Source: Streptomyces sp. NBC_00582 (GTDB taxonomy: Bacteria; Actinomycetota; Actinomycetes; Streptomycetales; Streptomycetaceae). From it: a stretch of 64,000 nucleotides of DNA. The position numbers were made by a program, and so were the translations under genes. Numbering within the stretch: the stretch's first letter is position 1; each line of letters starts with the position of its first letter. The DNA is taken from positions 186,001 to 250,000 of the forward strand of contig NZ_CP107772.1 in assembly GCF_036345155.1 (NCBI RefSeq), read 5' to 3'. Of this stretch, positions 25,137 to 34,361 are shown in pieces. Under the pieces are notes generated by a model that was given only the letters and a program-made list of their open reading frames with translations, did no database searches and was not told where the DNA came from.

Positions 25137-25627
25137 TTCGCCACCTCCTTGATCGCCGCGACGATGCCGTTGTAGGCGCCGCAGCGGCACAGGTTGCCGC
25201 TCATCCGCTCCCGGATCTCCGTCTCGTCGAGCTCCCCGCCGGTGTCGGCGAGGTGCTCGGTCGCCGCGCTGGGCGCGCCTTCCTTGTGCTCGGCGAGCAT
25301 GCCGATCGCCGAGCAGATCTGGCCCGGCGTGCAGTAGCCGCACTGGAATCCGTCCGTGCGCACGAACGCCTCCTGCAGCGGGTGGTCGACGCCTTCGATG
25401 GTCGTGATCTCACGGCCCTGGTACTGCACCGCCAGCGCCAGGCAGGCGTTGATCCGCCGGCCGTCGGCGAGCACCGTGCAGGCACCGCATGCGCCCTGGT
25501 CGCATCCTTTCTTGGTGCCGGTCAGGCCCAGGTACTCGCGCAGCGCGTCGAGCAGGCTCACCTGTGGCGCGACGTCCAGCCGTCGGGTGGATCCGTTGAT
25601 CCGCAGCTCGATCTCCACCGTGGTCAT
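25133..25627 (-). CDS. paoA: 2Fe-2S subunit of molybdenum hydroxylase (PaoA/YagT type)
   Basis: A 164-residue iron-sulfur subunit. The plant-type ferredoxin cluster (GCDQGACGACTVL, plus a downstream cysteine in INACLALAV) is followed by the all-helical second cluster domain (FQCGYCTPGQICSAIG and NLCRCGAYNGIVAAI). ATG 25627 is preceded by GGAGGA. E. coli PaoA has a Tat signal for export, but this protein begins directly with MTTVEIELRING, so the complex should stay in the cytoplasm. First gene of the operon paoA-paoB-paoC-xdhC. Confidence 0.93.
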   Translation of the reverse strand: MTTVEIELRINGSTRRLDVAPQVSLLDALREYLGLTGTKKGCDQGACGACTVLADGRRINACLALAVQYQGREITTIEGVDHPLQEAFVRTDGFQCGYCTPGQICSAIGMLAEHKEGAPSAATEHLADTGGELDETEIRERMSGNLCRCGAYNGIVAAIKEVAK

Positions 25628-25921
25628 TCCTCCGGTTCACCCGTGGGCTCGTGTCTCTTGAGGGGGGCGCCGTCAGGCACATGGGCCAGGACCACCAGGG
25701 ACTCGCTCCGCGGACTTGTGAAACCGCCGGCCGGGGAACCGAAGCATGAGAGTAGGTCCATGATCTAAAACAGGAACGTAGCAGTTCCGCCACTTATCCG
25801 CATCACGCTTGTCGCGATTTTACATTCCCGCGCAACAGCATTGATGCAAATCCATACAAATCCGCAGGTCAGGCGTATGGTCTTCAGTGCATCACGAATC
25901 AACAACGGGAGTGGATAGGTC
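25628..25921. promoter_or_regulatory. AT-rich divergent promoter region of the pao operon and tetR
   Basis: This 294-base gap drops in GC between about 25760 and 25900 and contains the direct repeat AAATCCATACAAATCC (25850-25865) and the short palindrome GCATTGATGC (25841-25850 area). These are candidate sites for the TetR protein encoded to the right. No gene is seen. Confidence 0.5.
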
Positions 25922-26506
25922 ATGGGCCGACCCCTGCGGGCCGATGCCGCGCGCAGTGTGCGCGTGATCCTGGAGGCGGCCGAGCAGGTCCTTGCCGAAG
26001 ACCCCGGTGCCTCCATGGAGCAGATCGCCGAGCAGGCAGGAGTGGCCAGAACGACCGTGCACCGGCGGTTCGCCAGCCGCCAGGCCCTCATCGAGGCACT
26101 CGCCGCCTCGGCGAAGCGGCAGCTCATGGAGTGCGTGGAAGACGCCCGCATGGACACCGCACCCCCGCTGGTGGCACTGCACCGTGTCACGGCGAACGTC
26201 CTGCGGATCAAGAGCGTCTGGCGGTTCACCCTCGGCCACCCCCTCGCCGACACCCCCCTCACCGCGGTGATCTGGTCCGAGATCAACGCAGGCGCCCTCG
26301 AGTTCTTCGCCCGGGCCCAGCACGAAGGGCTCCTCGCCCCGGACGCGGACCTGATGTGGGCGCGGCGGGTCTACTACGCCCTCGTCGACGAGGCCCAGCA
26401 CGGAGGCGGCGCGGACCGCGACCCGGACCAGGTCCGCCAGAACGCGGACGCACTGGCCACGCTCGTCGTCGACACGTTTCTGCGCGGCGTGGGACCCCAC
26501 GGCTGA
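25922..26506 (+). CDS. TetR-family regulator, probable controller of the pao operon
   Basis: A 194-residue TetR regulator with its helix-turn-helix at residues about 10-55 (ARSVRVILEAAEQVLAEDP; MEQIAEQAGVARTTVHRRF) and a helical C-terminal effector domain. It diverges from the molybdenum hydroxylase operon, which makes that operon its likely target; the effector would then be the enzyme's substrate or product, such as an aromatic aldehyde. ATG 25922 follows GGGAGTGG. Confidence 0.9.
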   Translation: MGRPLRADAARSVRVILEAAEQVLAEDPGASMEQIAEQAGVARTTVHRRFASRQALIEALAASAKRQLMECVEDARMDTAPPLVALHRVTANVLRIKSVWRFTLGHPLADTPLTAVIWSEINAGALEFFARAQHEGLLAPDADLMWARRVYYALVDEAQHGGGADRDPDQVRQNADALATLVVDTFLRGVGPHG

Positions 26507-27006
26507 ACCACCAGGACCGGCCCGACCGCACGCGGCACGTCGCGATCCTGCCGCGAGGTGCAGCGCGCCATCACCGCAGCACCCGGCGCGGGCGGCCCGA
26601 GCGGCCGCCCGCGCCGGCAGTGCGCCGCTGGTCGGGCAGCGCCGCCCCGCACACCCCGCCGTACGTCCTCCCCCGGGCTGATTCCCCTGCGCGGGTTCCG
26701 GCCGGTCGCGCCGATCACGGCCCCGGCGGCCTCCTGCGCCGGCCTCGGCATGCGCAGCGGCGGGCTCTCAACGGCCGGACGGGGACTGGTCGGTGTGAAT
26801 TCGGGGCCGCGCCGTAGTTCGGAACGGTCATGGTCTTGTCACCCGTGCGGGCGCTGTGCCAATCTCCGCCATGGTTACGTAAACATGGTCGGTTCTGACG
26901 GGTCCGGGTCTGCGCCCGGACCCAGGTTCATCAGGTTCATCAATGCCTCGGCTCAGGTGACGAACCCGCGCTCCGCCCTCCACGTTTTCCCGTCACTGGA
27001 GACGAC
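26507..27006. promoter_or_regulatory. 500-base leader region of the GH5-like glycosidase with two palindromic elements
   Basis: No gene is seen. GTTACGTAAC (26874-26883) is a perfect 10-base palindrome flanked by CCATG and ATGG, a candidate operator. GGGTCCGGG pairs with CCCGGACCC (26899-26922, 6-base loop), followed by a direct repeat AGGTTCATC. These lie about 85-130 bases upstream of the glycosidase start and may regulate it. Confidence 0.45.
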
Positions 27007-28494
27007 ATGACAAAGACCCCGACGAGGTCGAGAAGACTGGCCACGGTGCTGATGGCCGGCTTCGGCGCGGCACTCATGCTGCTGACCGCCCCCGGCCCCG
27101 CCCTCGCCCAGCAGGCTCCCCGGACGCAGGCCGCCTCGCAGGAGGCGTCGGTGAAGCCCGCGCCGAAGGGCGCCACCCGTGACTTCCGCGGAGTGAACTG
27201 GGCCGACCCGCGCGACAACTACGCCAGTGACGCCGTGGTGCCGAGCGGGCTGTCGGTGACCGACAGCTACCGCACCGTGTACCGCACCACGGAGAAGATG
27301 GTGCGCGGCTTCAAGAAGAACCTGGGCGCCAACACGCTGCGGCTGCCGATCAACCCGGCCACCGTGGGCACCATCTGGTGGAAGTCGTACCGGGCGACGA
27401 TCGACGCGGCCACGGCCCATGGCGACAAGGTCATCGTCAGCTACTGGGAGGCCGACACCAGCAAGGACGGCCTGGTCGACGACACGGCCGCCTGGAAGAC
27501 GATGTGGAACACCGTGGTGCGGGAGTACAAGCACAACCCGCGGGTCTACTTCGAGCCCATGAACGAGCCGCACGGCTACACCCTGGACCAGTGGGTGTCC
27601 GTCACCAGCGGCTGGCTGGCCCGGCACAAGGACGTCCCGCGCGGCCGTGTCGTGATCAGCGGTACCGGCTACAACGACAACGTCACCGGTGTCGGCGCGG
27701 CCCGCGAACTGCGCGGAACCCTGCTGTCGCTGCACTTCTACGGGTTCTGGAACAGCTACACCCAGCAGTCCGACTGGACCGCCGACCTCGAAGCCCGGAT
27801 CGGCAAGTACGCCGGGCGGACCATCATCGACGAGGCCGGCGCCCCGATGACCATCGGCCTGAACTACGGCGCGTGGAACGGCAACATCTACACCTCGTAC
27901 CTCGCCTCCGTGGCCGGCACCGCCCGCAGCAAGGGGATGGGACTGGTGTACTGGCCGGGCCTGCGTTTCGGCGACTCCTACTCGATCGAGTCGCTGGACT
28001 CCCAGGGCAACCTCGTGGACAACAGCGCCACCGGAGTCGCGCTGCTGCGCTGGGGTTACGGCTTCGGCAAGACCCCGCCGGTCAACGACCTGCCGCCCGC
28101 GCCTCCCGGTGAGGTCCTGCGCGGAGTGGGCTCGGGCCGCTGCGTCGACGTGCCCGGGTTCAGCACGGCCAACGGCACCCAGCTCGACCTCTGGGACTGC
28201 AACGCCGGCGGCAACCAGTCCTGGAACTGGAACGCGGACAAGCAGCTCACCGTCTACGGCAACAAGTGCATGACGGTCGGCGGCACCGGAGCCACCGCGG
28301 GAGACCCCGTGGTCATCACCGACTGCACCGGCACGGCGGCCCAGCAGTGGAACGTGAACGCGGACCTCTCCGTGACCAGCGTCGCGAACCCGGCGCTCTG
28401 CCTCGACGCGTCCGGTGCGGGCACCGGCAACGGCACGTCGGTCGACGTCTGGTACTGCAACGGCGGCAGCAACCAGCAGTGGACGAGGAGCTGA
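27007..28494 (+). CDS. Secreted GH5-like glycoside hydrolase with C-terminal ricin-type carbohydrate-binding domain
   Basis: A 495-residue exported enzyme. Residues 1-35 are a signal peptide (RSRR, then hydrophobic LATVLMAGFGAALMLLTA, cleavage near ALA-QQ). Residues about 55-355 are a TIM-barrel cellulase-type domain: FRGVNWADP at its start, general acid/base Glu187 in FEPMNEPHGY and likely nucleophile Glu276 in TIIDEAGAP. Residues about 368-495 are a ricin/CBM13 trefoil with cysteine pairs and QxW motifs (QSWNWN, QQWNV, QQWTRS). It probably cleaves a beta-1,4-linked glucan or mannan outside the cell. A large hairpin terminator follows. Confidence 0.88.
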   Translation: MTKTPTRSRRLATVLMAGFGAALMLLTAPGPALAQQAPRTQAASQEASVKPAPKGATRDFRGVNWADPRDNYASDAVVPSGLSVTDSYRTVYRTTEKMVRGFKKNLGANTLRLPINPATVGTIWWKSYRATIDAATAHGDKVIVSYWEADTSKDGLVDDTAAWKTMWNTVVREYKHNPRVYFEPMNEPHGYTLDQWVSVTSGWLARHKDVPRGRVVISGTGYNDNVTGVGAARELRGTLLSLHFYGFWNSYTQQSDWTADLEARIGKYAGRTIIDEAGAPMTIGLNYGAWNGNIYTSYLASVAGTARSKGMGLVYWPGLRFGDSYSIESLDSQGNLVDNSATGVALLRWGYGFGKTPPVNDLPPAPPGEVLRGVGSGRCVDVPGFSTANGTQLDLWDCNAGGNQSWNWNADKQLTVYGNKCMTVGGTGATAGDPVVITDCTGTAAQQWNVNADLSVTSVANPALCLDASGAGTGNGTSVDVWYCNGGSNQQWTRS

Positions 28495-28513
28495 CACCGG
28501 CACGGAACACGTC

Positions 28514-28554
28514 AGCGCCGCCGCGCTTCGCCCCACGGCGAGGCCGGCGGCGCT
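28514..28554 (+). terminator. Hairpin terminator after the GH5-like gene
   Basis: AGCGCCGCC pairs perfectly with GGCGGCGCT, and the inner arms GCTTCGCC/GGCGAGGC extend the stem with one G-T pair around a CCAC loop, 20 bases after the stop. Confidence 0.75.
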
Positions 28555-28586
28555 GCGGTGCTCACGCGGACCGCCGGCCGGGTACG

Positions 28587-28859
28587 TCAGGCGACCGGGA
28601 CGGCGTCGAACACCTTGTGGTGCACGCGGACCTGGGCCGATCCCGCGAGGCGTGCGAGCAACGCCCGGTAGCGGTCCAGGACGTACGCCTGGCGGACCTG
28701 GTCGTGTGCCGTGGCGAACGACTGGTGCGGGAAGTCGCCGCGGTGGGACGCCGGCGCGGCCGGGGCCGGTTCCGGCCGCAGCCCGGGCGGGTCCGCGATC
28801 GTGCGCTCCTGCCCTTTCCCTTCGCGACGGACAGGCGCGCCGAAGCCCGCGCCGGCCAC
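28587..28859 (-). pseudogene. Possible gene remnant, C-terminal fragment
   Basis: A 90-codon minus-strand frame ends in VRVHHKVFDAVPVA after a helical stretch (FATAHDQVRQAYVLDRYRAL), which looks like a real protein C-terminus and faintly recalls the tail of parvulin-type (PpiC) isomerases. The first 40 residues look random and no start or upstream domain is seen. The remainder of 28555-29192 shows no gene. Confidence 0.25.
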
Positions 28860-29192
28860 GACACGGCCCGCGGTCCCGGGAGGACTCCCTCAGGTGCGCC
28901 GGGTGGTGATGCCGCTCGGCCGGTTCATCCGTCACCACCCCGACTCCGCCCACGCCTGCGCCGGCGAGATCACACGCGCGGCCCACGATCGGCGGGGACG
29001 CCGCCAGCAGCAGCTGGACCGGTCCCGGGCGGGCCGCCCCCTCCAGCCGGCCGCCGGCGGCCTGGCCCCCGGCCTCGGCCCGCCGGTGGGCATCCGGCTC
29101 TCCCCCTCGGCAACAGTGCCCGGACCGGACCGAGCCAACCGGCAGGAGATCGCGTGTCCTGCCGCCTCGCACCGCCGGCGGCGAGCCCCCGG

Positions 29193-32100
29193 TCAGCTTC
29201 CGCAGATCGGTCCGGGCGGGAGCGCAGCGGGCACGCTCTGGCGTTCCGTCTCGGTCAGGTCGCGTTGGTCGACGACCGAGCAGAGCTTCGCGCGCCACAG
29301 GGAGGGGTCGAGCCGGAGCAGCGCGGGGACGTCGCTTCGGTCGTCGTCAAAGTGGTGGCGGGAGACCAGCAGTGTCCGGCCGTCGGATGTGCTGTCCAGG
29401 AAGCGGGTGGCGGTGCCGAAGTCGTAGGACTCCTCAAAGGACCGGTCGCCGACCCGGTAGATGCGGGCCTTGCCGGAGTCGGCCACGAGGAAGCGGCCGT
29501 CGCCGTGCAGGAAGCCGACCACGTAGCCTGCGCCGCCCGGTGAGGCGCCGATCGCGGGTAGCGGGCCGAGCAGGTTCTTGGGCGGGCGGGTCCGCCAGAC
29601 CTCCGGGGTGGAGCCGCGGCGCAGCACCGCGAGGTATCGGCCGCTGCTGTCGAAGAAGGCCGCGTCGGCGTCGGGGCCGAGGTCCAGGCGCAGGTCCTTT
29701 TTCTCCTGGCCGGTCCGCAGATCGACGACCCGTGCTTGGTCACCGGCACCGAGGACGAGGACGTGACCGCTCAGCGGATACCTCGCCAGACGGATGCCGA
29801 GAAAGTCCCCGTCCCGTCTCCGCATGCCCAGGGCGCTCAGATCGACCGTGGACCGCCTGTCTCCCGTCACCGGGTCCCAGACCTCCGCCCACCGGCCGGA
29901 GAAGGTCACCAGTCGTCCGTCCCGGTCGAAGAAGAACTGCCGGTCCTGCGCCTGCGGCCCCTCTGCCCGCATCGGCGAGAGCTCCCGGACCTTGCGCAGG
30001 GACGGCAGCGCGAAGACGCCGATCTTGTCGGCCGCGATCCGGTCCGCGACCAGGCTTTCCCGTGCGTTGATCACGAAGGGGTCGAGGGAGTCGGTGGGTC
30101 CGGTCGCATAGGAGCGACGTACTTCAGCCAGAACCCTCATCGGGTCGGCCGTGCTGCGTGTCCGCAGCCACTGGCCTCCGTCCTCCACGGCGATCATGGT
30201 CTGTCCCCCGTGCAGCAGCAGGGCTTCCTGCCGGACCGAGATCACGGCAGTGGCGGGCAGGGGGAGGAACCGCACCTCGTAGCCGACAGCGAGCATGGCC
30301 GTCGCCCTGTGGTCGCGTTCCACGACGGCCACGGGGAGGGCGCCCAGCTCGTCGTGGCCGATGCCGGGAACCGAGGTGGTGCGCCGGTCCAGGTCCAGCT
30401 GCACGAGCCCGTCGGACCAGTTGTTCACGACGACGCGCTGTCCGGTCCAATCCGTCCCGTACGCCTCGCAGTCCGTGACGTTCTGCGTCTGCGGGACGTA
30501 GCTCGCCCGGCCGTGCGCCGAGTCCGTGGGGTTCTCGGTCACCGGCACCCGGCTGTACGTCGGGTGCCGCCGTGAAGAGGGGGTGAGGTCCGTTTCGGGC
30601 GCGGTACAGGACACCACCGCGCGTCCGTCGCCGGAGACCTGCGCGTCGCTCACGTGCTCGGCGACCACTGTCGTCCTGCCGGTCCGCAGGTCGACGGCCA
30701 GCACCTCACCGTGGGGCTTGTGCAGGTCGTCGTGGGAGCTCAGCACCCGAATGGTGCCCCGCACCAGCAGGGTGTCGGAGGTCGGGCCGAACCATACGGC
30801 GTCGACGCTCTCCAGCCATGAGGGGGCCTTGACGAACCTGCCGCCGGTCGCGGTGCCCAGATCCCACACCATGATCTGCTTCTTGCTGACAGCGGCGGCC
30901 CGCCGCCCGTCCGCGGCCAGCGCGGCGACGTGGCTCATGGAGCCGAAGCCCTTGTCGTCCGTCTGGTCCAGGGCGCCGGGGGCGGTGTGCGCGGGCCCCA
31001 GCAGATGCCCGCCCGAGCGCTGGACGTCGTGCCAGACCACTGAGCCGCCGGTGGCGGTGTAGCCGACCCGGCTGCCGTCCGCGGTGACCATGGGGTAGAG
31101 GGCGTTGGTCGTCAGGGGCAGCTGTTCGCGGTGGGTGCGCCCGCTGTCGTCCTGGATGAACGCCGTCGCCCGGCCCAGGGTGGTGACGGCCACCACCACA
31201 CGTCCGTCCCGGCTCGCCGCCACATCGTTGATCTCGCCGGGGACCCCGGACAGGACCCGGTCGGCGGTGCCGTACGTGGCATATCTCTGCAGCAGTTCGT
31301 CGCGTGCCTGCGTGGTCGGTGAGGTGGCGTACGCGGCGATCGCCAGGAGGATCGACATGCCGGGGTCCTGCACCTGCAGGTCCGCGGAGACGGCGGCCAG
31401 CGAGCGGGACTCCGCCTCGGCCTTGCGCTGTGCGCTCACCCCGGTCTGGTACACGAAGAGCGAGACGAGGACCACCATGACCGTCATGAGCGCGAACCCT
31501 GCGGTGGCAACCGCCCGTCGTCGCCGGACCGTGCCGCGCAGCCGGGCCCACCCCTGCTGCAGGTAGTGGCGCTCCCCCGCCCCCACATCCGGGCCACGGC
31601 TGTCCAGCCAGCGCCGCGACGCCTCCAGGGCCGCCGCGTCCGGCAGCCGGCCCCGGGGACGGCCGGCGGCTTCCCACCGGGCCATGTCGTGCCGCAGGTT
31701 CTCCCGCCACACCAGGAAGTCCCGGTCCTCCTCGACCCACCCGCGGAGCCTGGGCCAGCAGCCGATCAGCGCCTCGTGCGCCAGTTCCACGGTGTCGCGG
31801 CCCGATACGTCCCGGTCGAGCACCAGCAGCCGGTGCTCGGCGAGGGTGCGGGCGATCTCCCACTGGTGCGGCCCCAGTTCCCCGCGTGCCACGACCTGGC
31901 GGGTGGCTGCCGTGCCCCCCATCGGAACCCTGACCAGTTGGACGAACAGCCGGCGGGCGACCGCCTCGGTCCCCTCCCGGACGCACTCCTGCCAGGAGTG
32001 TTCCGCCTGGTTCGCCAGCGCGCCCTTGACCCCGCCCAGGTTCTCGTACGCTGCGAAGGTGAGCCGGCCCTGTGACTGCCGCTCCCACAGCCGCGCGAGC

Positions 32101-33482
32101 GTGAAGCCGAGGAGCGGCAGGATGCCGGGAGCCTCTGCGGCGTCGCTGAGCAGCCTGTCGACGAGTCCGGGTTCGTACGAGACCGCCGCAATGGCGTCGA
32201 TCGGGACGGTGACGACTTCTCTGAGCCGGGATCCGAGCAGGGGAGCCAGAACATGGATCTCCTCGCCGAGTACCGCGCCGAGCCCGGGGTGGTTCAGGGC
32301 GGCGTCCAGGAAGTCGGCCCGCAGGGTGGCGAGCACCCTGAGCCTGTTCGGCCGGCCTTCGGCGAAGAGCAGGCGCACCGCCGAGCCGAGGTCAGGGGCG
32401 TCGTCGGCGAGTGCCTCCTCGAGCTGGTCCACGATCACCAGCAGGCTGTGGGCGCCCGAGCGGCGCAGGACGTCGTCCACCGCCCCTGTCAGGCCGTGCT
32501 CGGCCAGTTCCCTCTCCAGGGCGCGGATCTCCCGCAGCCGCTCTGTGCCTGCCAGTTCCGGCCGCATCAGTGCGGTCAGCTCGGCGGCCAGGGCATACAC
32601 CAGCGAACCGGTCCGGGCCGGCCGCAGTACCACGACCGCGTATCCGGACGCCCGCAGCCGGGGCACCACCCCGGCCAGGACCAGTGACGATTTGCCGCAG
32701 CCCGACGGACCCACCACCGTGACCACAGGCTTGGCCCCGACGACGGCGGCGAGTTCCGCGCTCTCCGCCGAACGGCCGTGAAAGACCCCGGCATCCCTCT
32801 CCTGGAAGGCGGCGAGCCCGCGGAACGGGGATTGGGGACGCGCGAACTCTCCCAGAACCGCAAACGCGGCCACGATCCGCTCGGTGGGGATCAGGAAGGC
32901 CGCCCGAGGCGCTCGCGGCTCGGCGACCGCCACGATGCCGATCACCGCGGACAACTCGTCGTCCCAGACCGGTCCGCCGCTGAAGCCCCTTGATATCGGG
33001 TAGCCCTCGGGCGCCGCCTGCTCGAACTGCACCAGTCCCGACGCCTGTCTGGCCCGTAACCGCCCGGCGTGCCAGACGCCTTGGTCACGGCCCGCCGGGA
33101 ATCCGAAGGCCCGTACCGGATGGGACCACACGTCTCGCGCCTCGGCCATCCGCACCGGTGCGCCACCAGCGGGCGGGGAGGGCAACCGCAGCACGGCGAT
33201 GTCGCCCCCGCCCCGGGGGTGAGCGGGCTCCCAGTACTCCACGTAGGCGGCGGCCGGGGCGCTCTCGGGGTCCCGGCCGAGCGGGAGATCCACCTCGATG
33301 GCGGTATCCGCCGACGGGGCCGGATCACCGTCATGCCGCCCCAGGGCGGCACTGACCACATGGGCGCAGGTCAGCGCCAGATGGGGGGCCACGAGGAAGC
33401 CGGTCCCCACGGGGCGCCCGTCGCCGCCCCTGATCCTGAGGATCGAAGCCTCGAGGACTTCCGGTCCTGTGGTCTGTCCCAC
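29193..33482 (-). CDS. Trypsin-like protease / STAND NTPase / membrane-anchored beta-propeller protein
   Basis: A 1,429-residue multidomain protein. Residues about 8-205 are a trypsin-like protease with an intact triad: His41 in TCAHVV, Asp94 in GGGDIAVLRL and Ser168 in GFSGGPVW. Residues about 218-640 are a novel-STAND (nSTAND1-type) NTPase with Walker A GPSGCGKSS (Lys264) and Walker B LLVIVDQLEE (Asp352, Glu355/356). A single transmembrane helix spans about 657-680 after an RRRR cluster, followed by the SRSLAAVSADLQVQDPGMS region common in these proteins. Residues about 700-1429 form a WD40-like beta-propeller. GTG 33482 follows GGGGGA. Proteins of this architecture belong to the NTP-dependent conflict systems described in multicellular bacteria; a trypco1 gene lies 26 bases upstream. 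The likely role is sensing invasion and triggering proteolysis, probably leading to cell death or dormancy (inference). Confidence 0.88.
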   Translation of the reverse strand: MGQTTGPEVLEASILRIRGGDGRPVGTGFLVAPHLALTCAHVVSAALGRHDGDPAPSADTAIEVDLPLGRDPESAPAAAYVEYWEPAHPRGGGDIAVLRLPSPPAGGAPVRMAEARDVWSHPVRAFGFPAGRDQGVWHAGRLRARQASGLVQFEQAAPEGYPISRGFSGGPVWDDELSAVIGIVAVAEPRAPRAAFLIPTERIVAAFAVLGEFARPQSPFRGLAAFQERDAGVFHGRSAESAELAAVVGAKPVVTVVGPSGCGKSSLVLAGVVPRLRASGYAVVVLRPARTGSLVYALAAELTALMRPELAGTERLREIRALERELAEHGLTGAVDDVLRRSGAHSLLVIVDQLEEALADDAPDLGSAVRLLFAEGRPNRLRVLATLRADFLDAALNHPGLGAVLGEEIHVLAPLLGSRLREVVTVPIDAIAAVSYEPGLVDRLLSDAAEAPGILPLLGFTLARLWERQSQGRLTFAAYENLGGVKGALANQAEHSWQECVREGTEAVARRLFVQLVRVPMGGTAATRQVVARGELGPHQWEIARTLAEHRLLVLDRDVSGRDTVELAHEALIGCWPRLRGWVEEDRDFLVWRENLRHDMARWEAAGRPRGRLPDAAALEASRRWLDSRGPDVGAGERHYLQQGWARLRGTVRRRRAVATAGFALMTVMVVLVSLFVYQTGVSAQRKAEAESRSLAAVSADLQVQDPGMSILLAIAAYATSPTTQARDELLQRYATYGTADRVLSGVPGEINDVAASRDGRVVVAVTTLGRATAFIQDDSGRTHREQLPLTTNALYPMVTADGSRVGYTATGGSVVWHDVQRSGGHLLGPAHTAPGALDQTDDKGFGSMSHVAALAADGRRAAAVSKKQIMVWDLGTATGGRFVKAPSWLESVDAVWFGPTSDTLLVRGTIRVLSSHDDLHKPHGEVLAVDLRTGRTTVVAEHVSDAQVSGDGRAVVSCTAPETDLTPSSRRHPTYSRVPVTENPTDSAHGRASYVPQTQNVTDCEAYGTDWTGQRVVVNNWSDGLVQLDLDRRTTSVPGIGHDELGALPVAVVERDHRATAMLAVGYEVRFLPLPATAVISVRQEALLLHGGQTMIAVEDGGQWLRTRSTADPMRVLAEVRRSYATGPTDSLDPFVINARESLVADRIAADKIGVFALPSLRKVRELSPMRAEGPQAQDRQFFFDRDGRLVTFSGRWAEVWDPVTGDRRSTVDLSALGMRRRDGDFLGIRLARYPLSGHVLVLGAGDQARVVDLRTGQEKKDLRLDLGPDADAAFFDSSGRYLAVLRRGSTPEVWRTRPPKNLLGPLPAIGASPGGAGYVVGFLHGDGRFLVADSGKARIYRVGDRSFEESYDFGTATRFLDSTSDGRTLLVSRHHFDDDRSDVPALLRLDPSLWRAKLCSVVDQRDLTETERQSVPAALPPGPICGS

Positions 33483-33508
33483 TGCGCGTCCCCCGTTTCC
33501 CCGTGCGC

Positions 33509-33865
33509 TCAGCCTGTCGCGGCACTGCCTTCCTGAGCGGAGGTGCGCCAGGTCATGGAGACCGCGAAGGTGGCGGCGGCGGCTGTGCTGGCGATCAGCA
33601 CATCGGCCTCGGTGGACAGCGAGATGCCGAACTGCACGGTGACCTCGTCCGGAGCGGACGCCATGCCCTTCAGGCTCGTCACGAAGTTCTCGGCGACAGG
33701 TCGTACGGTGGCCAGCATCTCGCCGAAGGAACGCGAGGCCCGCACGGATGGCGAACGCCCCGGCCGTGCCACCGGGAGCAGACCCTCGTCCAGCTCCCGG
33801 ACCTGCACCCGGACGACCTCGGAATCGCCTGCGGCGCTGTCGATCGGCACATCCACCACATACAC
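33509..33865 (-). CDS. Trypsin-co-occurring domain 1 (trypco1) protein
   Basis: A 118-residue protein consisting of essentially one domain: VVRVQVRELDEGLLPV at the start, RSFGEMLATVRPVAENF in the middle, and PDEVTVQFGISLSTEADVLIASTAAAATFAVSMTWR at the end (landmarks VQFGISLS and VSMTWR). This is the pattern of trypco1, a small domain that occurs beside trypsin-STAND conflict proteins. GTG 33865 has the purine run AAGGGGGGCC just upstream; GTG 33859 is also possible, and an upstream in-frame ATG at 33931 would add 22 residues of low complexity. It forms a two-gene operon with the large protease-NTPase (26-base gap) and may act as its substrate or regulatory partner. Confidence 0.82.
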   Translation of the reverse strand: MYVVDVPIDSAAGDSEVVRVQVRELDEGLLPVARPGRSPSVRASRSFGEMLATVRPVAENFVTSLKGMASAPDEVTVQFGISLSTEADVLIASTAAAATFAVSMTWRTSAQEGSAATG

Positions 33866-34361
33866 GGCCCGGCCCCCCTTGCTCGCGCCCGGGCAGACTA
33901 CCGGCCCCCTCCGCCCGGCTGAAGTGCCCACGCCAAGTCTGGCGGATTCACGACCGGTACCGAGGTCATCGTCCGCTTCCCGCAGGCAGCCCGGCGCAGG
34001 CCTGTGTCACCTACGAGCGTGACGCCGGCTCCGGCTGCCGGGAGACCGCGCGGCCGCGGCACACAGGGCGGTGACGGCGCATACGTACCTGAATACGTAC
34101 TCCTACCGACGTGCCCCCGACCCCTGTGCTGTTTTGTTGCGCTCATGACGACACCGAGCGTGGTGAGGCACGTACCGAGGCACTTGCCCGGGCCGGGGAA
34201 CTCCGTCGTGCCTCCCGCGGCCGTGCTGTTCGCCGGAGGTCCTCCGAGCGCCGGGGCACCTCCTGTCGCGGGGATCCGTCCGGGAGCGCAACGGCAAGGT
34301 CCGGGCCGCCGGGCTTATCGCGGCGCTGCCCCGTCCGGGCGGGGCTGAGCGGGGCGGGGGG
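33866..34361. promoter_or_regulatory. 496-base divergent intergenic region with a 12-base-period repeat
   Basis: No gene is seen. ATACGTAC occurs at 34081 and 34093 (period 12, each containing palindromic TACGTA) within an AT-richer patch, and lies roughly midway between the trypco1 start and the ferritin-like gene. It is the only obvious candidate regulatory site for either side. Confidence 0.4.

Noticed and set aside
21901..25627. Naming the operon xanthine dehydrogenase (xdhABC)
   Set aside because: The four-cysteine loop in the FAD subunit and separate three-subunit layout point to the PaoABC group, so the purine assignment was not used.
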